Shown here: in pieces, positions 1 through 8,139 of the stretch
How positions within the stretch are numbered: the stretch's first letter is position 1
Layout: every line of letters begins with the position of its first letter
DNA from: Promethearchaeota archaeon
Lineage (GTDB): Archaea > Asgardarchaeota > Lokiarchaeia > Sigyniarchaeales > SOKP01
Direction: 5' to 3'
Length of the DNA stretch: 46,931 nucleotides
NCBI GenBank assembly: GCA_019894975.1
Contig: JAGXNO010000029.1
Span: 1-46,931 of the forward strand
Notes under the pieces: generated by a model
Told to the model about the DNA's origin: nothing
The model's database searches: none
What the model saw: the letters and a program-made list of their open reading frames with translations, nothing else
Position numbers and translations under genes: made by a program

Positions 1-497
<497 letters not shown>

Positions 498-519
498 TCA
501 GATTATCAGAAAGATTCCT

Positions 520-540
520 AAATAATAACTGTTATTATTT
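520..540. promoter_or_regulatory. 21-bp perfect palindrome upstream of katG, candidate operator
   Basis: AAATAATAAC-T-GTTATTATTT: two 10-base arms around one central base, with no mismatch. It lies about 104 bases upstream of the katG start, and a TATA-like TTTATAAA stretch (around 480-490, read on the minus strand) lies between the two. Its size and AT-rich symmetry resemble Fur/PerR-type boxes. PerR control of katG is established in bacteria; the match here is only by shape. The rest of 417-707 is AT-rich and holds no gene that I can see. Confidence 0.4.
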
Positions 541-707
541 GCTTATGGTTTTTAAAAAAGATTGTGTTTTTATCTTATAATAATTACCTTTTTATAATTC
601 TTATAAGCAAAGGGATTAGAAACTGAAGCTTTAACTGCAGTTTAAATATTATAATTTCACCTGGAAAAAAACACATTTCAAAAAATAAAAAAAATGAATA
701 AGAAGTG

Positions 708-2696
708 TTATTTTAGCTTATCCTTCATTTTCATGTAGAAATCTAGCGATTCTGGGTTCCGAAGGGCACCACGGTTGGTAACTTCCATGCCATGGATGAT
801 TTTGGTAACAGCAATTTCGACTTTCTTATTACTAAAGGTATAGGGAATGCCATCGGGAGGAGCTGCATAAATGAGCTTTGGGACGTGCCTCGGAGAAGTT
901 TTTTCCCGTAAAGTTTGTCGAATTTTAGCTTGTAATTCATCAGTTAATTCATATCCTTCATTAAGTAATACAAACATAACAATTCGGATATCCCCGACGA
1001 ATTTTTGCCCGATTACTAAGGAGTCTGCTATTTCTGGTAGTTGTTCTACAACATTATAGATTTCAGCAGTCCCGATCCTCACACCACTTGGTTTAAGAAC
1101 TGCATCAGAACGCCCCCAGAAAGTTATTCCCTCAGTATCACTATGGATTACTATATAATCACCATGACGCCACACATTCTTGCCTCTGTCTTTAAAATCA
1201 TCAAAGTATGCTGCTTTATATTTTGTCATATTGGCATCATCTCCCCAGAAGTAAATAGGCATTGAAGGAGAAGGGGCTTCACATACCAATTCTGCTTGCT
1301 CATCAAGCACGGGTTCAGCATTCTCATTATAAGCTTGAATTTTCATTGCTAGTGATTTTGTTTGTATTTCACCAGAATAAACTGGAAGTATGGGTAATGC
1401 ACAAGCAAAACACCCATTAATATCGGTCCCACCACTTATTGAATTGAAAAATAGATCTTTTTTAATCTCTCGATACACATATTCAAATCCTTCAGGTGAA
1501 AGAGTAGATGCTGTTTGAGAAATTTCTCGAAGTGAACTCAAATCATATTTTTCAGGAGGTTTTGCCCCGATACCCATTAGATGATGAATGTACGATGCAC
1601 TCGTCCCAAATATGGAAATTTTGTATTTTTCTATTAGCTCAAACATCCGAAGAGGTTCAGGATAGAGAGGATTTCCATCATAGAGGAATATTGTTGCCCC
1701 TACGGCTAGTGAACTTATCAGCCAATTCCACATCATCCAACTAGGAGCAGTAATATAATTTATTACATCTGAGCGCTTGAGATCAGTTGCTAATATTAAT
1801 TCCTTAAGATGATTAATTAATACACCTCCAGCACCTTGAACCATACATTTTGGTTTCCCGGTTGTACCACTTGAAAACATGACATAAACTGGATGATCAA
1901 AGGGTAATTGCTCAAAATCGAGTTTAGGATTCTCTTCCTTTGAAATAAAATTATCCCAGTGAACGGCTTTAGGAATGCTACTTATATCTGGTTTTCCTTC
2001 CGAAACATAGGATACAACGACAACCTTTTCAATTGAAGGAATTGCATTTACTACTTCTTTAATGTTATCTGTGATCTCAAATACGTTATCCCTATAGTAA
2101 TAACCATCCACGGTGAATAGTACTTTAGGTTCAATTTGCCCAAAACGGTCAATTACGGCACTTGCTTGCAATTCAGCACCACAAGAAGCCCAAACAGCAC
2201 CTATGGCAGTTGCGGCTAACATTGCAGTCGGAGTTTCAATTAAATTTGGAATATATGATACAACTCTGTCTCCAACTTTCACCCCTATTTCACGGAGAGA
2301 TTTTGCTAATCGAGCAACTTGTTTGTTTAAATTTTTATATGTAATTATTTCGGTTTTTTTTGATTCCCCTTGAAAAATAAAAGCGAACTGATTATCTTTA
2401 TGTTTTAAGAGATTTTCAGCAAAATTAAGTTTTGCTCCAGGAAACCACTTAGTACCAGGAAATACATTTAAATCCTCAACGACCTTATCGTATTTCTGTG
2501 AAGCGATTACATTTCCAAAGTCCCACATTGCTGCCCAAAAATCTTCAATACTGTCGATTGACCATTGATATAATTCTTTGGCATCCTTAATGTTCTTTTT
2601 ATATTGTTTGTTAACATGCTCAATGAAATGTGTTACTTCAGCATTTTTTATCCATTTTTTGGAAGGTTCCCAGAGCTTTTTTCTTTCATCACTCAT
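708..2696 (-). CDS. aacS: Acetoacetyl-CoA synthetase (acetoacetate-CoA ligase)
   Basis: AMP-forming ligase of the ANL superfamily that converts acetoacetate, ATP and CoA to acetoacetyl-CoA; cytosolic. About 662 residues, normal for the family. The adenylation P-loop FSSGTTGKPK is near residue 275. It is followed by the acetoacetyl-CoA-synthetase-specific stretch SWMMWNWLISSLAVGAT near 320, SISGGTD near 422, the GRSDAVLKPSG hinge near 540, and the C-terminal catalytic lysine region YTFSNKKVE. An in-frame TTG two codons upstream (2702) is possible, but the ATG at 2696 is the better start. It is divergent from the M20 amidohydrolase. It suggests use of ketone bodies or of acetoacetate from amino-acid or fatty-acid breakdown. 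The WMMWNW block argues against plain acetyl-CoA synthetase. Confidence 0.93.
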   Translation of the reverse strand: MSDERKKLWEPSKKWIKNAEVTHFIEHVNKQYKKNIKDAKELYQWSIDSIEDFWAAMWDFGNVIASQKYDKVVEDLNVFPGTKWFPGAKLNFAENLLKHKDNQFAFIFQGESKKTEIITYKNLNKQVARLAKSLREIGVKVGDRVVSYIPNLIETPTAMLAATAIGAVWASCGAELQASAVIDRFGQIEPKVLFTVDGYYYRDNVFEITDNIKEVVNAIPSIEKVVVVSYVSEGKPDISSIPKAVHWDNFISKEENPKLDFEQLPFDHPVYVMFSSGTTGKPKCMVQGAGGVLINHLKELILATDLKRSDVINYITAPSWMMWNWLISSLAVGATIFLYDGNPLYPEPLRMFELIEKYKISIFGTSASYIHHLMGIGAKPPEKYDLSSLREISQTASTLSPEGFEYVYREIKKDLFFNSISGGTDINGCFACALPILPVYSGEIQTKSLAMKIQAYNENAEPVLDEQAELVCEAPSPSMPIYFWGDDANMTKYKAAYFDDFKDRGKNVWRHGDYIVIHSDTEGITFWGRSDAVLKPSGVRIGTAEIYNVVEQLPEIADSLVIGQKFVGDIRIVMFVLLNEGYELTDELQAKIRQTLREKTSPRHVPKLIYAAPPDGIPYTFSNKKVEIAVTKIIHGMEVTNRGALRNPESLDFYMKMKDKLK

Positions 2697-2817
2697 TATC
2701 AAATTCCCAAAATTAGAATTTGTTAGTTAGATTTTGAATAATCAATATTTCTATTTATTGCTATTACCTAAAAAAATTATTGGTTGTACAATTTTTATAT
2801 GCAATCATAATTTATGA

Positions 2818-2828
2818 TTTAAATATAC
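2818..2828 (+). promoter_or_regulatory. TATA-like element for the M20 amidohydrolase gene
   Basis: TTTAAATATAC is centred about 26 bases before position 2849. Archaeal transcription would therefore begin almost at the inferred CTG codon at 2853, suggesting a leaderless or nearly leaderless message. Inferred from spacing only. Confidence 0.3.
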
Positions 2829-2852
2829 AAATAATCAAAAATGTGAAGGAAA

Positions 2853-4301
2853 CTGGTAAATAGATTTAAAGAATATGCAGAAGCGGTAGAGAAGAATCAA
2901 CACAACTTAACAGAAATTAGTGATAAAATATGGGAATATGCAGAGTTGGGTTTTCAAGAATATAAATCTTCTGAACTGTTAGTAAAAACATTGGAGGAAA
3001 ACGGGTTTAATGTTGATAAGGGTGTAGCATCAATACCAACTGCATTCGTGGCTTCTTATGGTAGTGGTAAACCTACAATAGCAATCCTAGGTGAATATGA
3101 TGCATTGCCTGGATTAAGTCAGACTACAGAGGTTATAAGAAAACCCTTAATAGAAGGAGCTCCAGGTCATGGTTGTGGTCATAATCTTTTAGGGACTGCA
3201 GGATTAGGGGCTGTTTTAGCGGTGAAGGAAGCACTGGATGCAGGGGAAGTAAAGGGAACCATTAAATATTATGGGTGTCCTGCAGAAGAAGTTTTCAACA
3301 CGAAAGGTTATATGATTAATCCTGGAAATGTTTTTGAGAATATTGATATCTCTATAACATGGCATCCAGGAATAATTAATGGAGTAGCAGTTCAATCTAA
3401 TAACGCTATGAATTCTGTGTTCTTTAAGTTTTATGGGAAAACTGCACATGCCGCTGCAGACCCGTATAATGGACGAAGTGCACTAGATGCTGTAGAACTT
3501 ATGAATGTTGGTGCGAATTTCATGCGTGAACACATGATATCTGACGCTCGACTTCATTATGTAATTACTAATGGTGGTCTTGCTCCTAATGTGGTTCCAG
3601 ATAAAGCTGAAGTACATTATTTTGTAAGATCTCCTGAACGTTATCAAGTTGATGAACTATATAATCGATTAATAAATGTAGCTAAGGGTGCTGTTCTAAT
3701 GACCGAAACGCGTTTAGAAGTTGATTTCATTAGTGGGACCTATAATCCTGTCCGTAATGATGTTGTAAATAATGTAATTTATGAAAAAATGAAAGATTTA
3801 GGTCCACCATTATTTAGTAAAGAAGAACAAAGTTTTGCTAAAGAATTAAAGAAAACTGTTCCACCACCGGATTTCACAGGAATGAAGAAAATTGTCCCTC
3901 CCGATAAATGGGAAAAGGCAATAGAGAACCTTAAAAGACCATTGTTTCCCGTCGTATCTCCTCCTTTAGGAAAAGGAACTGTCGCAGCAGGTTCTACTGA
4001 TGTAGGAGACGTATCTTGGTATACCCCTTTGGGAGAATTTGGTACGGCGTGCCATATAAACGGATCTCCAGGGCATTCATGGCAAAATGTGGTGACTTCT
4101 GGAATGAGTATAGGTCACAAAGGCATGATTAAAGCGGCTCAGATCATTTGTTTAACAACTTTAGAATTTTTGAATAATCCAGAATTAGTAAAAAATGCTC
4201 GTAAAGAATTTGATAATACGTTCAAAGATAAAAAGTATATTTCTCCTTTCCAAGAAGGTTACAAACTGCCCTTACAACGCTTAACAAAAAAAAAGAGTTG
4301 A
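2853..4301 (+). CDS. M20 family amidohydrolase/peptidase, AbgB-like; non-standard start
   Basis: Metal-dependent hydrolase of the M20 family, closest in pattern to the p-aminobenzoyl-glutamate/indole-acetyl-amino-acid hydrolase branch (AbgB-like); it would release an amino acid or aromatic acid from an amide. Metal and catalytic residues are visible in order: GHGCGHN, the EE pair in GCPAEEVF, the His in TWHPG, the Asp in GSTDVGDV, and the late His in SPGHSWQN. The first standard start codon is TTG 2946, but homology clearly continues upstream (IWEYAELGFQEY). The frame is open back to 2847, and the only plausible initiator is CTG 2853, which gives about 25 residues before the IW motif, as I recall for the family. 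An ATG at 2841 is followed at once by TGA. The function is firm at family level; the start is uncertain. Confidence 0.8.
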   Translation: MVNRFKEYAEAVEKNQHNLTEISDKIWEYAELGFQEYKSSELLVKTLEENGFNVDKGVASIPTAFVASYGSGKPTIAILGEYDALPGLSQTTEVIRKPLIEGAPGHGCGHNLLGTAGLGAVLAVKEALDAGEVKGTIKYYGCPAEEVFNTKGYMINPGNVFENIDISITWHPGIINGVAVQSNNAMNSVFFKFYGKTAHAAADPYNGRSALDAVELMNVGANFMREHMISDARLHYVITNGGLAPNVVPDKAEVHYFVRSPERYQVDELYNRLINVAKGAVLMTETRLEVDFISGTYNPVRNDVVNNVIYEKMKDLGPPLFSKEEQSFAKELKKTVPPPDFTGMKKIVPPDKWEKAIENLKRPLFPVVSPPLGKGTVAAGSTDVGDVSWYTPLGEFGTACHINGSPGHSWQNVVTSGMSIGHKGMIKAAQIICLTTLEFLNNPELVKNARKEFDNTFKDKKYISPFQEGYKLPLQRLTKKKS

Positions 4302-4495
4302 TTAATATAAAAGATAAAGATAAAGAAAAGACTGAAAAGGAAGAGCATTCGGCTGAAGAAGTTGCTAAAGCTATGATTGAAAATATGATAGCAAATATGA
4401 AAAATCCCAATTTTTTGGATGAAAAGGAAGAGAGACTCCAAAAAGCTGCTAATGAGGTCATTAAAAAACGGAAGGAGAGAGAAAGAAGCGCTTAA
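4298..4495 (+). CDS. Small charged helical protein, unknown function
   Basis: 65 residues, rich in Lys and Glu, predicted to be almost entirely helical, with no Cys, membrane segment or known motif (core AEEVAKAMIENMIANM). The TTG start at 4298 overlaps the TGA stop of the amidohydrolase (TTGA), an arrangement that favours translational coupling, and this is the main reason to believe it. It could instead be a chance reading frame in an A-rich tail. The minus-strand frames over the same bases have hydrophobic, low-complexity products and look like shadows. Function unknown. Confidence 0.45.
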   Translation: MINIKDKDKEKTEKEEHSAEEVAKAMIENMIANMKNPNFLDEKEERLQKAANEVIKKRKERERSA

Positions 4496-4517
4496 TTTAA
4501 ATTAAAGTTGTCCTATT

Positions 4518-6008
4518 TTAAGAATAAATCTTCTTTTTATACTTATAATCTACATATTCACAGACTTTCGCTAGTGCATTTACAGGTCTATCCCATAATG
4601 TAAATAGTAATGCCCCATTATTCCTGAGTCGTTTAGACCATGGACTTGTAAAGCTCATTGGATTCACATATAAGATTGGGATAGAATATTTTTCTGAATT
4701 TTTCATAGTAGGTACTAATAAGTTATGGGCTAGGGAATCCATAACTTCAGAAGGTTGATGCTGAAAATCTGCATGTTTAGCAATCTTTTCATTTTTAAGA
4801 TAGTCATCTAAAACATCTTGAAATCCGACAACTCCATACTGAATAATCATATCAATCTCACCAGACTTCATAAGAATTTCAGGTATATTTATGTAGAAAT
4901 AAGGTAAATTCATATCAAAAGCGCAATCTACTGGATTTCTTGCACTGGCATTTGAAGGTAAGAGCTCCATCAATTGAGTTTGAAGGGATTCTGATAACTC
5001 TGGTACAATTAAACCTTTTTTCTCTGCGTTGTTCGCTGCCATCGCTCCTGGTCCACCTGAGTTTGTTATAATACCAAGTCTATTTCCTTTAGGTAGAATA
5101 CCTCTAGACAATATCAATGCAATATCTAAAAATTCTTGAACGTAGTCAGTTTGAATAATTCCTGTCTCCTTAAATACTGCATTATAGATATTTGCGTTAC
5201 CTGCTAATGATCCAGTATGACTTCCAAGAGCTCGATTTCCTGCTTCAGAACCCCCAACATATATACCGATAATAGGCTTTTTCCGTGTAATCTCTGTTGC
5301 TAATTCTAAGAATTTTTTTCCTCGTTTTAATTCCTCAATATACAACCCAATCACACCTGTATCCTTATCATCTTTGAAATATTCTAAACAATCGACTATA
5401 TCAATATTTGCTTCATTTCCAACTGAAATGGACTTAGATAAACCTACATCTATACTATTTGGGTCAAACCAAATGTGACTTGAAAGGGTGCCACTTTGGG
5501 AAGCGATTGAAAATTTATCTCTTTTTATATGTTCCCATATAGATGTATTAAATGCGATGTTCTCTTCTTTTTTTCCATACCAGTTATTAAATACACCTAA
5601 ACAGTTGGGTCCAATAAATCTTATGCCAAATTGTTCTGATATATGATTTATATCTTCAGTAAGTGTGTTCTCACGACCCCCTTCTAATTCCCGGAATCCT
5701 CCAGAAATTACAATTATTCTTTTTACTCCTTTTTCTCCACATTCTTTAAAGATTTGCGGAACAAGTTTTGCAGATAAAACAATTATTGCAAGTTCTGGTA
5801 TTTTTGGTACTTCTGCTATTGATTTATAAGCTTTATATCCCATTACTGAGTCTAATTTTAAATGAATAGGAAATATATTTCCATCATAATTGCTCTTAAT
5901 CAGATTCATAATTAGTATAGCTGCTAAAGAACTCCCTTTATTATTTGCACCAAAAAATGCAACACTTTTAGGATTTAAAAATCCATGTAGAAAGTGATTT
6001 TCACTCAT
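4518..6008 (-). CDS. ADP-forming acyl-CoA synthetase, alpha-subunit type
   Basis: Converts an acyl-CoA, ADP and phosphate to the free acid, CoA and ATP (or the reverse), the energy-conserving step of acid formation in many archaea. 496 residues: an N-terminal CoA-binding Rossmann domain (GANNKGSS near 20, RFIGPNCLGVF near 130), a first ligase-CoA domain (ASQSGTLSSHIW near 169), then the phospho-histidine motif LGSHTGSLAGN with the catalytic His264. A second ligase-type domain containing NSGGPGAMAAN follows. The ATP-grasp beta part is absent, so a separate beta subunit must be elsewhere. Substrate cannot be told from sequence; acetate, branched-chain and aryl acids are all possible. A decayed relative lies at 45382-45838. 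Confidence 0.88.
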   Translation of the reverse strand: MSENHFLHGFLNPKSVAFFGANNKGSSLAAILIMNLIKSNYDGNIFPIHLKLDSVMGYKAYKSIAEVPKIPELAIIVLSAKLVPQIFKECGEKGVKRIIVISGGFRELEGGRENTLTEDINHISEQFGIRFIGPNCLGVFNNWYGKKEENIAFNTSIWEHIKRDKFSIASQSGTLSSHIWFDPNSIDVGLSKSISVGNEANIDIVDCLEYFKDDKDTGVIGLYIEELKRGKKFLELATEITRKKPIIGIYVGGSEAGNRALGSHTGSLAGNANIYNAVFKETGIIQTDYVQEFLDIALILSRGILPKGNRLGIITNSGGPGAMAANNAEKKGLIVPELSESLQTQLMELLPSNASARNPVDCAFDMNLPYFYINIPEILMKSGEIDMIIQYGVVGFQDVLDDYLKNEKIAKHADFQHQPSEVMDSLAHNLLVPTMKNSEKYSIPILYVNPMSFTSPWSKRLRNNGALLFTLWDRPVNALAKVCEYVDYKYKKKIYS

Positions 6009-6074
6009 TATATTAACCTATAACAGAAAATATTACATAATTTTAAAACCTAAATTAAAAAAAGAAAAGATATC

Positions 6075-6173
6075 TCAGAAAAAAGATTTAGCAATATCGT
6101 CTAAGATTGTATCCTTAAGTAACTCTGATATCATATCATCATGCATTAGATGAGCATGTGCATTAATTATCAT
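6075..6173 (-). pseudogene. Possible remnant of an amidohydrolase N-terminus
   Basis: A 32-codon open frame beginning ATG 6173 reads MIINAHAHLMHDDM and ends at TGA 6077-6075. The opening resembles the metal-binding start of amidohydrolase_2-type or PHP-type enzymes (MIIDAHxHL). It is far too short to be such an enzyme, and no continuation is seen downstream in any frame. It may be the stub of a deleted gene, or chance in a 279-base gap. The rest of 6009-6287 shows nothing else. Confidence 0.3.
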
Positions 6174-6287
6174 AGCATTTCGATTTTATTTTTTAAATTT
6201 GGATAATAGTGTTTATTTATAGTTCTAAGTATATGAATTTTAATATTTAATAAGATTATACTATTTAATTAACTAAAAACGAGGTAA

Positions 6288-6575
6288 ATGAATATGAGTG
6301 AAGAAGGAGATGAAAGAAAAAATATCGTTGATAAGATTAACAATGCCTTCACAGATTTTGTTGGGAATGTTTTCGGAGAATCTGGTAAAGATTTTATTGA
6401 GGAAACTGCTGAAAAAGTAAAAGAATTTTCAAGTGAAGCGATTAATAAATTCATAGAATTTTCTGATTCTGTCTTTAAAGAAAATGAACAGTATATTAAA
6501 GCTCGAGATAGTATAGAGGATGTATTAAAGCAAACTGGCTTTCTTAAAGAAAGCGAAGAAGAAGAAGAGTTTTAA
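6288..6575 (+). CDS. Small acidic helical protein, unknown function
   Basis: 95 residues from ATG 6288, or 93 from ATG 6294. The GAGGT at 6281-6285 is better spaced for the second ATG, so 6294 is the likelier start. The product is acidic with amphipathic helical segments (NNAFTDFVGNVFGESG, then EETAEKVKEFSSEAINKF) and ends in a run of glutamates and a phenylalanine. No signal peptide, membrane span or cysteine. It stands alone between a minus-strand synthetase and a convergent zinc-finger gene. The regular heptad-like spacing hints at helix-helix packing. Function unknown. Confidence 0.6.
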   Translation: MNMSEEGDERKNIVDKINNAFTDFVGNVFGESGKDFIEETAEKVKEFSSEAINKFIEFSDSVFKENEQYIKARDSIEDVLKQTGFLKESEEEEEF

Positions 6576-6648
6576 TATAGGAAGTTATTTTGAAATTAGT
6601 TTATTATTTTATTCTTATTTATTTTTTAAAAGTAGATTTATTTTAATC

Positions 6649-6897
6649 TTATTTTAGCACATTCGCATTTTTTAAGAAAGATTTGATTTCATCCTGAGTC
6701 GCATTGAATAATTCTGATATAACCATTAAAGATGTCGTACTATCCATGCCTAAGCCGACATAATCCTTATAGAGCTTTATCCACGTTTCCTTTTGTGAAT
6801 ACTTTTCGGGATGTTCAGCTTGAACATGAGCCCAATAAGGATGTTCTAACGCAATACCGCAATATGGGCAAAACCTAGATTCTTCTTCATCACTCAT
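6649..6897 (-). CDS. Small C2H2-type zinc-finger-like protein
   Basis: 82 residues. Near the N-terminus CPYCGIALEHPYWAHVQAEH gives a C-x2-C and two well-placed histidines, consistent with one zinc site of C2H2 type. The remaining 55 residues look helical, with no further motif. It is the last gene of a minus-strand run (9363 down to 6649) with two C_GCAxxG_C_C proteins, so it may be cotranscribed with them; the gap to the nearest one is 117 bases. It could bind nucleic acid or serve as a protein adaptor. Real gene likely, role unknown. Confidence 0.7.
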   Translation of the reverse strand: MSDEEESRFCPYCGIALEHPYWAHVQAEHPEKYSQKETWIKLYKDYVGLGMDSTTSLMVISELFNATQDEIKSFLKNANVLK

Positions 6898-7014
6898 AAT
6901 TTTGTACCACTTTTCTTAAAAAATAATCTTCTGAATAATTGTAATATACCATTATTAGTATAAAAAATTTTTAATTTCAAAAAGAAACTAAGATTGAAAA
7001 AATTAATTAAAAAA

Positions 7015-7533
7015 TCATTCCCATTTTTCTTTTAATTCTTCTTGAGTTAATTTTCTTATATTATCCACAGCCCACACAACAAAGCTATAACAAGTTTTCT
7101 GCCAAACTTCATTTTGCCCATATTGTAAATAGTTTTCTGGTTTACTTAAGTCATAACCGCATAGTTCAGAACATACAACGCTTCCAAATTGTTTTTCAAA
7201 TTCAGAACAATATTTAGCTGCCCTGAAATAGGCTAAGTTCATCGTTTGATCATCCATTAATTTTTTACCACCCATGATGGCACCAATAGCAGCACAAGCT
7301 CCTGCTACCGCCCCACAAGCTCCCATCCATCCTTTTTTTGACTTATACCCTCCAAAACCTCCAGCAAATGGTTTAATCATATTGTGAAACATATAGTTGT
7401 CAACGTCAAGAACCTCTAAGACACTTGTTAACGTTAATTCAGCACAGTTTCTACTACCTTTCATATTAGGCAATTCCTTCTCTAATTCCTTAATCTTTTC
7501 ATCAAATCTAGATTGTAAATCATTTTTTACCAT
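7015..7533 (-). CDS. C_GCAxxG_C_C family redox protein (copy 1)
   Basis: 172 residues. Carries the hallmark GACGAVAGACAAIGA near residue 95, an upstream Cys (NCAELT, near 26), and further Cys in CSEFEKQ, VVCSELCGYD and TCYSF, which matches the family name motif C, GCAxxG, C, C. The family is thought to be redox-active, possibly binding a metal or Fe-S cluster through the cysteines; the reaction is not known. It is followed (in transcription) by the C2H2-like gene and preceded at 36 bases by a second copy of the same family, so the two products may form a heteromer. The ATG at 7533 has a weak purine stretch upstream. Confidence 0.82.
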   Translation of the reverse strand: MVKNDLQSRFDEKIKELEKELPNMKGSRNCAELTLTSVLEVLDVDNYMFHNMIKPFAGGFGGYKSKKGWMGACGAVAGACAAIGAIMGGKKLMDDQTMNLAYFRAAKYCSEFEKQFGSVVCSELCGYDLSKPENYLQYGQNEVWQKTCYSFVVWAVDNIRKLTQEELKEKWE

Positions 7534-7569
7534 TTTTTTTCTCCTTGGTTTGTTTTTAAATGAAAGAGA

Positions 7570-8082
7570 TTATTCAGGGGTGAACCCTGCTTCTAAAATT
7601 ATCTCAGTAGCCAGCCTAGAAATATTTCCTACAAGTTTTGAGCAATGTTCCATCATACCAGATTGGAAGGCTGCTTTTAAATCCTCAGGATCCCATAGAT
7701 TATAAGTTCTACCTAAAAGCGATTCTTGAACATCGTGGCATCTACAAGAACCATAATCCTCAAGATAACTATCATGTAATTTTTTAACAAGCCTATACGA
7801 TTCCATAGGTTTATACATGTCCCCAAAATCTTTATATTCTCTTCCAAATAGATAACTGATTACCATAGAAGCCCCTATAAATGCTCCACAAGAACCATCT
7901 CCAGTGAGGCCTAAACCATCTGCAAGTCCGCTTCCCGCTTTAAATACATCGTCATTCCATACTCCTATTGCCTGAAATATAGCCGCTATTGTAGATTGAG
8001 CACAACCAGTATATTTTTGCTCAAATTTCTGGCCTAGTTCAGAGGCTTTTAATAAGATTTTTTCTTTTGAATTGGGTATCAT
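7570..8082 (-). CDS. C_GCAxxG_C_C family redox protein (copy 2)
   Basis: 170 residues, diverged from its neighbour but with the same layout: CAQSTIAAIFQAIG near residue 22, then LTGDGSCGAFIGASM in place of GCAxxG, CRCHD near 113, and EHCSKL near 145. The CxC (CRC) is an extra pair not seen in copy 1. Family function is only predicted (redox). Its place between copy 1 and a saccharopine-dehydrogenase-like gene, all on one strand with short gaps (36 and 57 bases), suggests one transcription unit handling an NAD(P)-linked or thiol-linked step. Confidence 0.8.
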   Translation of the reverse strand: MIPNSKEKILLKASELGQKFEQKYTGCAQSTIAAIFQAIGVWNDDVFKAGSGLADGLGLTGDGSCGAFIGASMVISYLFGREYKDFGDMYKPMESYRLVKKLHDSYLEDYGSCRCHDVQESLLGRTYNLWDPEDLKAAFQSGMMEHCSKLVGNISRLATEIILEAGFTPE

Positions 8083-8139
8083 GATATTTTTTAATTCTTT
8101 AATTAGTAGCTTCTAATGAATTAAATAAAATATAAAGTT

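Noticed and set aside
574..607. CTTATAA...TTATAAG inverted repeat between katG and the acetoacetyl-CoA synthetase gene as a terminator
   Set aside because: Arms are short, pure A/T-rich and 20 bases apart; expected by chance in this composition.
4222..4461. Minus-strand hydrophobic frame opposite the small charged gene
   Set aside because: It is the mirror of Lys/Glu-rich codons and overlaps the amidohydrolase end; no promoter or ribosome-binding site.
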